From contig MFRS01000013.1 of assembly GCA_001784635.1 (NCBI GenBank), forward strand, positions 1 to 21,225: DNA of 21,225 bases, in the 5' to 3' direction. Numbering within the stretch: the stretch's first letter is position 1; every line of letters begins with the position of its first letter. The position numbers and the translations under genes were made by a program. Shown here piece by piece: positions 1 through 6,947 of the stretch. The notes under the pieces were generated by a model. That model made no database searches. It was given only the letters and a program-made list of their open reading frames with translations, and had not been told where the DNA came from. The stretch is from Candidatus Micrarchaeota archaeon RBG_16_49_10 (GTDB lineage: Archaea > Aenigmatarchaeota > Aenigmatarchaeia > CG10238-14).

Positions 1-2
1 AG

Positions 3-419
3 TACAGGCTGACATCAGGGACCAGCGACAACGACGCAATCTGGAACTACAACGCCTCGAGCCAGAAGACGGAATACTGGGTGCGCATCGCGGGTACCAC
101 ACCTATTGACCTCTGCCAGGGGGCGACAAACCACCTCTGCAACACCGAGAACTGCTCCGGGCCGAACAACCAGATGATAGACATACGCAACGTCAAATGG
201 AGCGTAGCCTACCTCAACGACGTCTCCACCCCTGCGATGGCTGTCTCGCAGCCACTGATAATCGGCTTCGACAACAATAGGAAAGTAGGTCAGAATATAG
301 TCCCGCCAAATGACGTGTATCTCAGATACTGGCTGGCTGTCCCCCCTAACACGCCGGCCTATGATTACAACACCACCTACCAGATAATGGCGGTGGTTTC
401 GGGTGATAGCTGTGCCTAA
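3..419 (+). CDS. Secreted Cys-containing surface protein, copy 1 (5' truncated by window edge)
   Basis: The reading frame is open from the window edge to TAA at 417-419, so the N-terminus, including any signal peptide, is missing. The GTG at 81 is only an internal valine. The visible part has Cys residues in the middle (C..LC...NC), and a C-terminal segment with YLRYW, then YNTTYQ, then a Cys just before the stop. The protein encoded at 1752-2417 has the same landmarks in the same order (TxYWV, a Cys cluster, YLRYW, YNTTYQ, terminal Cys), so the two are paralogs. N-glycosylation sequons such as NTT are present. The stop lies 17 nt inside the next gene, which suggests translational coupling. 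I do not recognise the family; a secreted beta-rich surface or appendage subunit is inferred. Function unknown. Confidence 0.7.
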   Translation, partial: YRLTSGTSDNDAIWNYNASSQKTEYWVRIAGTTPIDLCQGATNHLCNTENCSGPNNQMIDIRNVKWSVAYLNDVSTPAMAVSQPLIIGFDNNRKVGQNIVPPNDVYLRYWLAVPPNTPAYDYNTTYQIMAVVSGDSCA

Positions 420-969
420 GGCGTCTTTCATTGTGGCTTGCCTTCTGGTGATACCAGCAATAACAGTAGCCACCAGCCTGGGGATTTGGCCGCCAGAGAT
501 TAACGACACGGTATCGGCCTTCGGGAACAGCTACACTTCGCTCTACCTCTTCAACCCTGGCAGCTCGGACGTTGATGTGGACGTGTCCTTCGCCTGCAGG
601 GACTGCGAAAGGGGCGTCTTCGAACTGCATCCCGATGTCCTGATATCCCCATCCAGCCTGACAGTCACAAAGAACACAACCCCTTTCAATCCCCAGGAAA
701 TCGTGCTTCTGGCCAAAAACCGGCTGTTTGTGAAGACAATTTTCCATCCCGCAATTTTCGGGAAAGAGTTCAGGATACCTTTTTATAAGCCCATAATTGG
801 GCGTGAAGCCTTCACCGGCAGGATAACGGCAAAGACGACGAACGTTAGGACGGCGATAGCGGTGACGGCCAAGGCAAACATAGAGCTTGCTGGGATAAAC
901 CCGCTCCTCCTGTTGGTGCTATCGCTGGCCCTTGTTTTGGCAGCATGCAGAAAGATGTTCAGGAAGTAG
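403..969 (+). CDS. Membrane-anchored CxxC beta-domain surface protein, copy 1
   Basis: The 188-residue product has a hydrophobic N-terminal signal sequence (about residues 7-25), an extracellular region, and a C-terminal membrane helix (about 163-182) ending in a short basic tail (RKMFRK). The extracellular part contains a CRDC motif in VSFACRDC and a later segment IPFYKPIIGREAFTGRI. Both match the protein encoded on the opposite strand at 974-1693 (VSFDCANC; IPYYTMFVGQKHMTGLI), so they are paralogs. GTG at 403 is chosen because GGTGG lies about 6 nt upstream. It overlaps the preceding gene by 17 nt. The layout (export signal, Ig-like beta domain, one membrane anchor) fits a surface anchor or receptor for the small secreted protein encoded upstream, but that partnership is inferred. 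Family not recognised. Confidence 0.75.
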   Translation: MIAVPKASFIVACLLVIPAITVATSLGIWPPEINDTVSAFGNSYTSLYLFNPGSSDVDVDVSFACRDCERGVFELHPDVLISPSSLTVTKNTTPFNPQEIVLLAKNRLFVKTIFHPAIFGKEFRIPFYKPIIGREAFTGRITAKTTNVRTAIAVTAKANIELAGINPLLLLVLSLALVLAACRKMFRK

Positions 970-973
970 TTTT

Positions 974-1693
974 CTATTCCTTCTTCGGTTGGTAGCTGTG
1001 CCTTTTCGCCTTCGCTCTCCTTCTCCTCAAAATGAGCAGGACTATCAGGACAAGGAGCAATATCAGGAATATCAGGCTGCTCAATGGTACGCCTGAAGCC
1101 TTCAGGTCGAAGCTCGAGCCCACAGACGGTGCGACACCGATCGGGCCGAAGTCCGACCAGTACACCTCCGCCACTATGAGGCCAGTCATGTGCTTCTGGC
1201 CGACGAACATGGTGTAATATGGTATTGTGAGCGTGTTCCCGTAGTCCTTATCGAAGACTCTGACGAAGAAGTTCAAGAATTCAGGCGTGTGGAACCTGAA
1301 GTATTTCTTCACTATGACCTTTGGCGAGAACCTCAAGGTGACCGGCGCCCCGTCGGCTCCCATAGCCCTTGGGCCGACCGTGACGTCGTTGTCGAGAATA
1401 GTGAAGTATGACCTAGGCTCGTCTATCTTCTCGCCTATCTTGTTCCCGAAAAGCGTGACGTTGCTGACGCAGTTTGCGCAGTCGAAGCTGACCTTGACCT
1501 TTATCTGGTACTCGCTCGGATTTATTATCCTCGGCGTCACGGTGAAGGTGTCGAATATCGTCCCCTGGAAGGTAATCGAATATGAGTTTATGCCGACACC
1601 CAGGCCTTGGGAGCTTGCAGAATGAAGGGTCATCAAGTAAAGAAAGGTCGCTACAATCCCAAGGTAAACTAAATTAAAGCTAGCTTTTCTCAT
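974..1693 (-). CDS. Membrane-anchored CxxC beta-domain surface protein, copy 2
   Basis: The 239-residue product starts at ATG 1693 with a signal sequence (about residues 8-28). A beta-rich extracellular domain carries CANC near residue 73 and IPYYTMFVGQKHMTG near 155-172. A membrane helix (LIFLILLLVLIVLLIL) is followed by a strongly basic tail (RRRRAKAKR). It is a longer paralog of the product of 403-969. The two genes converge with only 4 nt between their stop codons. It lies downstream of the second small secreted protein (1752-2417) in the same order as copy 1, so the two-gene unit is duplicated in inverted orientation. The basic tail suggests an inside-facing C-terminus. The CxxC may form a structural disulfide; no thioredoxin fold is evident. 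Function unknown. Confidence 0.75.
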   Translation of the reverse strand: MRKASFNLVYLGIVATFLYLMTLHSASSQGLGVGINSYSITFQGTIFDTFTVTPRIINPSEYQIKVKVSFDCANCVSNVTLFGNKIGEKIDEPRSYFTILDNDVTVGPRAMGADGAPVTLRFSPKVIVKKYFRFHTPEFLNFFVRVFDKDYGNTLTIPYYTMFVGQKHMTGLIVAEVYWSDFGPIGVAPSVGSSFDLKASGVPLSSLIFLILLLVLIVLLILRRRRAKAKRHSYQPKKE

Positions 1694-1713
1694 CGTCTCT
1701 CTCCGCTATCAAT

Positions 1714-1742
1714 ATATTGCATGCTAAATATTGCATGCTAAA
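1714..1742. repeat. Two head-to-tail 14-nt units containing TTGCATGCTAA
   Basis: The unit ATATTGCATGCTAA occurs twice in immediate succession (1714-1727 and 1728-1741), each with a GCATGC palindrome. It lies in the 58-nt gap between two minus-strand surface-protein genes, upstream of the start at 1693. It may be a paired operator or part of a promoter for the downstream gene. Confidence 0.55.
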
Positions 1743-1751
1743 AAATAAAAA

Positions 1752-2417
1752 CTAGCATGAGCAGGTCCCCGAAGCTGTCCCTATCTCCACTCCCCTCACT
1801 TGGTAAGTCGTGTTGTAGACTCCTGATGGCGCATTGTTCGGCCTGGGGTTAATCCAGTATCTCAAGTACATGTATCGCCCTGCCCCTGAAGCCTGAAGGT
1901 TTGGCGCAACCATCTGGTAACTGTCTATTATCGGGAAGTAGTAGTTGCTGTCTGCTGGAGCGTCAGCCGGGTCTGTTGACGTTGCATTGGTCCATCCTAC
2001 ACCGCCGTCAGCTGTATAGTTGACGTAAAGCACGTCCGTTCCCGCTGCACAGTCGCCAGAGCTGCACGTCAGCTCCGCACAGACGCAGTGGTAGCCCGTC
2101 ACGTTGATTGCGTTGGTGCTGCAGGCGTTCACCCAATAGGCAGTCTGATTGTACGCCGTCCCATTTAGGTAATTGCTAGTGGCGTTGTTGAGCACTGAAG
2201 TATCTGTTATTGCGTACTGAGTCCCTATCTGAGATGTGTTCGTGAAGAACACCCCCAAGGTGTAGTTGGCAGATATCTCTATGCAGATAGGCTGCGAAAG
2301 GCTTGCGTTCATAGGCTTGTCAGTGAATTGCTGATCCCCAAAGACGAGAGATGTCGATACCCACAAAAAGCTTGCGAAAACCGCAACAAACAAAATTTTT
2401 ATCACATCAATCTTCAT
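1752..2417 (-). CDS. Secreted Cys-containing surface protein, copy 2
   Basis: This complete paralog of the truncated gene at the left edge encodes 221 residues from ATG 2417. That ATG is preferred to the GTG at 2429 because AGGTGA sits 8 nt before it. A signal sequence covers about residues 6-27 (ILFVAVFASFLWVSTSLVFG). The mature part is rich in N, T, Y and A, with several N-glycosylation sequons and a Cys-rich centre (CVCAELTCSSGDC). It ends with YLRYW, YNTTYQ and a terminal TCSC just before the stop. There is no C-terminal membrane helix, so it is probably secreted or held by a partner. The membrane-anchored protein encoded next on the same strand (974-1693) is the obvious candidate partner. 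Family not recognised; a pilin-like or surface-layer subunit is speculation. Confidence 0.75.
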   Translation of the reverse strand: MKIDVIKILFVAVFASFLWVSTSLVFGDQQFTDKPMNASLSQPICIEISANYTLGVFFTNTSQIGTQYAITDTSVLNNATSNYLNGTAYNQTAYWVNACSTNAINVTGYHCVCAELTCSSGDCAAGTDVLYVNYTADGGVGWTNATSTDPADAPADSNYYFPIIDSYQMVAPNLQASGAGRYMYLRYWINPRPNNAPSGVYNTTYQVRGVEIGTASGTCSC

Positions 2418-2463
2418 TACGATGTTCACCTTGTTTTCCTCTTTTCTATACTAAATTATTTGA

Positions 2464-2477
2464 TTTATATTATATAA
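2464..2477 (-). promoter_or_regulatory. TATA-rich promoter of the surface-protein cassette
   Basis: Read on the minus strand this is CTTATATAATATAA, an A/T-only block about 50 nt before ATG 2417 and the only obvious TATA box for the cassette. Confidence 0.45.
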
Positions 2478-2578
2478 GTTTTTCCTATTTAATATAGATG
2501 ACTCCAATCTGAGGTAGTGAGATGGTTAAAGTTTTAAAGGTGAAAATGATAAAATAGTCCTTATCGAAGGTTGTGTTT

Positions 2579-2932
2579 ATGGTGATATTCTGCATACCAT
2601 GCCTCGTGCTGTTCCTGATAATGGCAGTTCTGGGCCTCTTCTTCCCGAAATTCAGGCCCCTGATAAGGGAATCCTGGAAGTGCTTCTGGGACAAGCTCAG
2701 GCTGAGGCCGTGCCAGATGTCCTTCGACAAGAAGATGAAGGCCAGGATCGTCTCGAAGCTTGCAAAGGGTGGGAAGCCAGGGCTTGCGGAGTTCGTGAAC
2801 AGGTACTTCAATGCCTTCCTGACAGTCCTGGGAATAGTCCTGATAGTATTGATGGTCTACTCGACCTGGCTCTTCATAGACTGGATTCTCTTGGGGAACA
2901 AGCCCTGCAACAACGGGACCTGTCCAGTTTGA
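2579..2932 (+). CDS. Small two-helix Cys-containing membrane protein (conserved archaeal-type, unknown function)
   Basis: The product is 117 residues from ATG 2579. GAAGG ends about 8 nt before that codon, which makes it a better start than the in-frame GTG at 2573. The N-terminal helix begins FCIPCLVLFLIM, with two Cys three apart. A cytosolic-looking segment contains LRPCQMSFDKKMKARI and a basic stretch. A second helix follows (FLTVLGIVLIVLMVYSTWLF), then a short Cys-containing tail (NKPCNNGTC). The pattern resembles small proteins I recall from DPANN-type archaeal genomes, but I cannot name the family. The paired Cys at each end could be redox-active or bind metal; that is inference. It stands alone between the surface cassette and the convergent prs gene, whose stop codon is only 3 nt away. 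Confidence 0.7.
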   Translation: MVIFCIPCLVLFLIMAVLGLFFPKFRPLIRESWKCFWDKLRLRPCQMSFDKKMKARIVSKLAKGGKPGLAEFVNRYFNAFLTVLGIVLIVLMVYSTWLFIDWILLGNKPCNNGTCPV

Positions 2933-2935
2933 GGC

Positions 2936-3952
2936 CTAGGAGTCGAACTTGTTGTCGGAAGAGGTCTGGAAGAATTTGGCTATCGACTCGCCCTTGGACC
3001 TCATGCTTATGACGCAAGCCAGCAGCGGGGCTATGTCTATTATGTCTATCCTCTCCTTCTCCTTGTCGGTAAGGTCTACCGGCACCGAGTTGGTGCCTAT
3101 GACATGGATGTCGCTCCCCATCAGCTTCTCCTTCGCCTCGTCGTCTATGTCAAGGTGCGTCACGCATGCGTATACGTCCTTAGCGCCAGCGGACTTCAGT
3201 GACTCGGAGGCGTGTATTAGGGTTGTGAAGGTGGATGTGACGTCATCCCTTATGAAGACGGTTTTCCCCTCCACATCGCCGATGACATCCAGCGTCTCCT
3301 CGTCGAGGACCCCCTCCCTTATCCTCCTCTTGTGGATTATGGCCATCGGCAGCCCCAGCGAGTTCGCGAGGGACCTGGCCCTCTTGACCGCGCCCGTGTC
3401 CGGAGAGCAGACGACCACGTTCTCAGTCGAATAGTTGTCCTTTATGTAGTTGCTGATGAGCTTTGTGCTCGGGAGCGTCTCTATGGAGCATTTTGTGTTG
3501 AAGGCCATCTGTATCTGCTCCGTGTGGGCATCGAGGGTGAAGACGTGGTCTATCCCCGCATCCTCGTAGAGCTCGGCCACAAGCCTTGCGGTGACCGGCT
3601 CCCTTCCCGTCCTCCTGTCCTGGCGGAAATACCTGTTGTAGGGTTCGATCAGGACGACGCTCGAGGCGTCCCCAAGCTTCGCGGCCTGGCCGGCCTCGGC
3701 TGCCAGCATGATGTGCTCGGCGGCGTCGGTGTAAATGGGATGGATGATGTAGACATCCTTGTTCCTGACGCTCTTGGTTATCTCGACTTTTTGTGAGGAG
3801 TCGCGGAACTTTGTGGCGCAGGCGTAGACCAGCTCCACGTCGTCCCTGCCCATCCTCCTGAGCTCCTCGTAGATGTCCTCCCCCAGATACCTTTCTTCCT
3901 TGATGCCGTAGCCTTCGTATGTGAGGACGAGGATGACGAGCCCATTGGTCAT
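2936..3952 (-). CDS. prs: Ribose-phosphate pyrophosphokinase (PRPP synthetase)
   Basis: This enzyme makes PRPP from ribose 5-phosphate and ATP for nucleotide and amino-acid synthesis. The 338-residue product shows the family landmarks in order: the SVRNKDVYIIHPIYTDAAEH region; the ATP-site segment YFRQDRRTGREPVTARLV; LDAHTEQIQ with the conserved His; SPDTGAVKRA; the flexible-loop basic motif HKRR; and GDVEGKTVFIRDDV leading into the PRPP loop. The layout looks closer to bacterial-type class I enzymes than to the short archaeal ones. The PRPP loop is odd: it reads DDVTSTFTT, where the family normally has Gly/Ala and Gly before the last Thr (DDxxxTGGT). The reading frame is clean there, so this is not a sequencing frameshift. 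It is divergent from the NusA-like/ABCE1 operon. Confidence 0.92.
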   Translation of the reverse strand: MTNGLVILVLTYEGYGIKEERYLGEDIYEELRRMGRDDVELVYACATKFRDSSQKVEITKSVRNKDVYIIHPIYTDAAEHIMLAAEAGQAAKLGDASSVVLIEPYNRYFRQDRRTGREPVTARLVAELYEDAGIDHVFTLDAHTEQIQMAFNTKCSIETLPSTKLISNYIKDNYSTENVVVCSPDTGAVKRARSLANSLGLPMAIIHKRRIREGVLDEETLDVIGDVEGKTVFIRDDVTSTFTTLIHASESLKSAGAKDVYACVTHLDIDDEAKEKLMGSDIHVIGTNSVPVDLTDKEKERIDIIDIAPLLACVISMRSKGESIAKFFQTSSDNKFDS

Positions 3953-4000
3953 TAGATTATTTTTCGGGTCGAAAGGGTTTTAAAATGCTCTACCGGAAGG

Positions 4001-4010
4001 ATAAATATTT
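4001..4010 (-). promoter_or_regulatory. TATA box of prs
   Basis: On the minus strand this reads AAATATTTAT, centred about 53 nt before ATG 3952. A transcription start some 25 nt downstream would leave a leader of about 25-30 nt. Confidence 0.5.
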
Positions 4011-4081
4011 TCTTCGGCATATATTATGTTTGCCTACCGCTTTTGCCTTGGGCGATTTCTCAGGGGATTGTGATTCATATC

Positions 4082-4095
4082 AAATATTAATATTT
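4082..4095 (+). promoter_or_regulatory. TATA region of the NusA-like/ABCE1 operon (perfect 14-nt A/T palindrome)
   Basis: AAATATTAATATTT is self-complementary and ends 20 nt before ATG 4116, the right spacing for a TATA box driving a nearly leaderless transcript. Confidence 0.5.
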
Positions 4096-4115
4096 CTAAA
4101 ATCCAGTGATAATTC

Positions 4116-4619
4116 ATGAGGTTCCTTATCTGCCAGAAATGCCTCAAGGGCGGGCTCCTTTGCGAAAGCTGCGCCAAGGTCGTCGGCGAGGCTGGGATAA
4201 AGGAGAGCGAGATAAAGATGATGAGGAAGCTGGGCAAGGTCCTCAAGAAGTACGAGTTCCTGAAGGACGTGGAGATAAAGAGGACCGTGGACAGCGAGAA
4301 TATGGTCATAATAGTCACCGACAGCGATGGGGCCTCCCTGTTGATTGGGAAGGACGGCGGGATGGCGAAGAAGCTTGCGCAGGACATAGGCAAGCACGTC
4401 AGGGTCGTCCCTTATTCGTCGAGCACCGAGGAGTTCATAAGGAACCTCTTCCACAACACCCACATACTCGGCGTCAACATCGTCTATTCTGACGGCGGCA
4501 AGTCCTACAAGATAAAGGTGCCCAGGAACGAGGCCGCCTCCCTGCCGATAGAGCCCGAGGAGTTCTCGAGGATGACCAGCTCCATTTTAAATGAGAAAAT
4601 CGAATTGGTCTTTGTGTAG
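4116..4619 (+). CDS. NusA-like zinc-ribbon/KH RNA-binding protein
   Basis: The 167-residue product begins with a small zinc-ribbon (C6xxC9 and C16xxC19). A KH-type RNA-binding region follows, with the GxxG loop seen as GKDG at residues 78-81 in SLLIGKDGG. A second KH-like half runs to the C-terminus (VNIVYSDGGKSYKIKVP). Archaeal genomes encode stand-alone NusA-like KH proteins of this type, thought to act in transcription elongation or RNA handling; the exact role is not established. It is followed after 9 nt by the ABCE1 gene, so the two are almost certainly co-transcribed. That pairing hints at a link to rRNA or ribosome metabolism. Confidence 0.8.
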   Translation: MRFLICQKCLKGGLLCESCAKVVGEAGIKESEIKMMRKLGKVLKKYEFLKDVEIKRTVDSENMVIIVTDSDGASLLIGKDGGMAKKLAQDIGKHVRVVPYSSSTEEFIRNLFHNTHILGVNIVYSDGGKSYKIKVPRNEAASLPIEPEEFSRMTSSILNEKIELVFV

Positions 4620-4628
4620 GTTGTCCCG

Positions 4629-6401
4629 ATGAGGAAGAGGATTGCTATAGTCGATAGGGAGAAGTGCAGGCCGCAGAAGTGCGGGAACTACCTGTGCATC
4701 AGGGTCTGCCCGCCGAACCTTTCAGGCGAGGAGTGCATAATCCAGGGGCCGGCAAAGACGGCGATGATAATCGAGGACGTCTGCATAGGCTGCGGCATCT
4801 GCGTGAGGAAGTGCCCCTTCCGTGCCATCGATGTCGTCAATCTGCCGGAGATGCTCGAGGAGACGGCAATCCACAGGTTCGGGGACAACCAGTTCGTGCT
4901 CTTCAGGCTCCCTTTCCCGGTGCCGGGCAAGGTAGTCGGGCTCATAGGGTCCAACGGGCTCGGGAAGACGACCGCACTGGAAATCCTCTCTGGCCACATG
5001 AAGCCTAACTTGGGGATTCCGGGGAAGGATGTGGAGCTCTCGGAGCTGATAGGCCTGTTCAGAGGGACTGAGCTGCAGGAGTACCTGACCAGGCTGAAGG
5101 ACGGGAAGATGACCATATCATACAAGCTCCAGAGGGTGGACAAGATACCCTCCCTCTATACTGGGAAAATATCCGGCCTGCTGGATAAGGTGGACGAGAG
5201 GGGGATACTCAACGATTTGATCGAGAGGTTCGAGATAGGGAAGATCCTCGACAGCAAGGTTGAGGAGGTGTCCGGCGGGGAGCTGCAGAGGGTGGCGATA
5301 GCGGCCACGCTGGCGAAGGACGCGGACATCTACTACCTGGACGAGCCGACAAGCTTCCTGGACGTCTTCCAGAGGGTTGAGACCTCCAAGGTCATAAAGG
5401 AGTTCTGCTCGGACAAGTCCGTCATGGTGGTGGACCATGACCTGGCCACGCTCGATTTCCTTGCCGATGCGGTGCACATATTCTACGGCTCTCCCGGGGC
5501 CTACGGGATAGTATCTAGCCCCTACTCCGTTCGTGTCGGGATAAACGCCTTCCTCGACGGCATGGTGAAGGAGGACAACGTCAGGATAAGGGAGACCCCC
5601 ATCTTCTTCAACACCACGTTCGTGGAGGACAAGGGCGGGAGCGGGGATTTGCTTTCCTTCGAGGGTATCGAGAAGAGGCTGGGGGATTTTACGCTCAAGG
5701 TCGCGAAGGGCGACGTCAGAAAGAAGGAGATACTCGGCATCCTGGGCGCCAATGCGCTGGGGAAGACGACCCTTGCGAGGATATTCGCGGGGGAGCTGAA
5801 GCCCGACAAGGGCTCGATGAGCGAGAAGCTGAAGATATCGTACAAGTCGCAGTACCCGAGGACGGACTTCGACGGCACGGTGGCGGAGCTGCTCGGGTCG
5901 ACGACAAAGAAGTTCGGCGGGTCGGACTATGAGTCCACCATCCTCAAGCCGCTGGGGCTCGAGAGGCTGCTCAACAACAACGTCAACAAGCTTTCCGGCG
6001 GGGAGCTGCAGAGGGTGGCGATAGCGGTGTGCGTGAGCCAGGAGGCTGACCTATACCTGCTGGACGAGCCGTCGGCGTTCCTGGACGTCGACCAGAGGCT
6101 GAACTTGGCGGTGATGATAAGGAGGCTGGTGGAGAGGCAGGAGACATCGGCGATGATAATAGACCATGACCTCCTCTTCCTGAGCCAGATATCGGACAGG
6201 GGGATGCTATTCACAGGCAAGCCTGGCGTTCAGGGGATTGTCGAGGAGCCTACAAATCTTGAAGAGTCCTTCAACAGGTTCCTCAGCCAGGTCGACATAA
6301 CCTTCAGGAAGGACAAGGGCACGGGGAGGCCGAGGGCGAACAAGCCGGGCTCTCAGATGGACCAGGAGCAGAAGGGAAGGGGAAAGTACTTCATGGGTTG
6401 A
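4629..6401 (+). CDS. rli (ABCE1): ABCE1 / RNase L inhibitor homolog, ribosome-recycling ATPase
   Basis: ABCE1 splits archaeal and eukaryotic ribosomes into subunits after termination. The 590-residue product has the complete layout. An N-terminal Fe-S domain has Cys 13, 18, 23 and 27 and then the ferredoxin-like CIGCGICVRKCP (Cys 52, 55, 58, 62). NBD1 has Walker A GSNGLGKTT (107-115), signature SGGELQR (about 215) and Walker B YYLDEPTSFLD (about 235). NBD2 has GANALGKTT (about 373), SGGELQR (about 455) and YLLDEPSAFLD (about 475). All catalytic motifs look intact. The start is ATG 4629, 9 nt after the NusA-like stop. The gene for the orphan protein at 6404 converges on it with a 2-nt gap. This is the clearest evidence that the window is archaeal. 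Confidence 0.97.
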   Translation: MRKRIAIVDREKCRPQKCGNYLCIRVCPPNLSGEECIIQGPAKTAMIIEDVCIGCGICVRKCPFRAIDVVNLPEMLEETAIHRFGDNQFVLFRLPFPVPGKVVGLIGSNGLGKTTALEILSGHMKPNLGIPGKDVELSELIGLFRGTELQEYLTRLKDGKMTISYKLQRVDKIPSLYTGKISGLLDKVDERGILNDLIERFEIGKILDSKVEEVSGGELQRVAIAATLAKDADIYYLDEPTSFLDVFQRVETSKVIKEFCSDKSVMVVDHDLATLDFLADAVHIFYGSPGAYGIVSSPYSVRVGINAFLDGMVKEDNVRIRETPIFFNTTFVEDKGGSGDLLSFEGIEKRLGDFTLKVAKGDVRKKEILGILGANALGKTTLARIFAGELKPDKGSMSEKLKISYKSQYPRTDFDGTVAELLGSTTKKFGGSDYESTILKPLGLERLLNNNVNKLSGGELQRVAIAVCVSQEADLYLLDEPSAFLDVDQRLNLAVMIRRLVERQETSAMIIDHDLLFLSQISDRGMLFTGKPGVQGIVEEPTNLEESFNRFLSQVDITFRKDKGTGRPRANKPGSQMDQEQKGRGKYFMG

Positions 6402-6403
6402 GG

Positions 6404-6850
6404 TTACTTGTTTCGTTTTTTGAAAAACCTAGACCCTATTTGTGTGTGTCTGCTTCCTCCTTCATCAAGAGGTCTCTTATGCGTTTTGCCGTCAGGATAA
6501 CCGTATTTCTGGGCGTACAATTCGATTGCGACTGAAATATTGGGAACTTCTGGGGTTAGACAAACGTTTTTCCCGCCAAACAGATTTGACCGAGGAAATT
6601 TTACAGTATATGCGCCCTCTGAGGGAAGGCCTAATGGAGATGCCCCCTTTGAAGAAAGGCGAATTCTTTGGCCACTGTAAACATCTTCTATTCCCAAGTC
6701 GTAAAGACTTTCTATTGACACATAAAAGGAAGGCACTCCTAACGGTCTTAATATAACTCGGCCTGCCCCGTAATCAACGACTTTGCCGCAGCCTGAGCCT
6801 ACGCCTAAAGTAGCCAAAGAGACTGTTTTTCCTATGTGGTCTTTCGCCAT
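6404..6850 (-). CDS. Hypothetical protein, beta-rich orphan
   Basis: The 148-residue product starts at ATG 6850. It has a Gly/Val-rich N-terminal half (VGSGCGKVVDYGAGRVILRP), no membrane helix or signal sequence, and a basic C-terminus (RFFKKRNK). I do not recognise it. Codon use and base composition are more A/T-rich than the ABCE1 gene it abuts, which suggests different age or origin. It is divergent from the polysaccharide deacetylase gene and appears to share its TATA region at 6901-6910. The coding status rests on length, start context and the absence of a better frame. Confidence 0.6.
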   Translation of the reverse strand: MAKDHIGKTVSLATLGVGSGCGKVVDYGAGRVILRPLGVPSFYVSIESLYDLGIEDVYSGQRIRLSSKGASPLGLPSEGAYTVKFPRSNLFGGKNVCLTPEVPNISVAIELYAQKYGYPDGKTHKRPLDEGGSRHTQIGSRFFKKRNK

Positions 6851-6900
6851 TCAAATCACCATTTTCGCAGGCCGACAACAAATTCTTATTGAGGGGGATG

Positions 6901-6910
6901 TATTTAAAAT
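6901..6910. promoter_or_regulatory. Shared TATA element of two divergent genes
   Basis: TATTTAAAAT lies about 38 nt before ATG 6948 on the plus strand and about 50 nt before ATG 6850 on the minus strand. No other TATA-like block lies between the two genes, so it probably serves one or both. Confidence 0.45.
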
Positions 6911-6947
6911 TAGCGGAAGATTTTATGTAAAGGGAACGAAGGGAAGG

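Noticed and set aside
81..419. GTG 81 as the start of the first gene
   Set aside because: The same frame is open to the window edge and homology to the copy at 1752-2417 begins before it, so the gene is truncated by the window.
3210..3275. Frameshift as the cause of the odd Prs loop
   Set aside because: Conserved residues on both sides (FIRDD before, LIHASESLKSAGAKDV after) are in the same frame, so the changes are substitutions.
6783..6947. N-terminal extension of the polysaccharide deacetylase
   Set aside because: It overlaps the divergent gene at 6404-6850 and the promoter, and family homology begins only after Met 6948, which has a good ribosome binding site.
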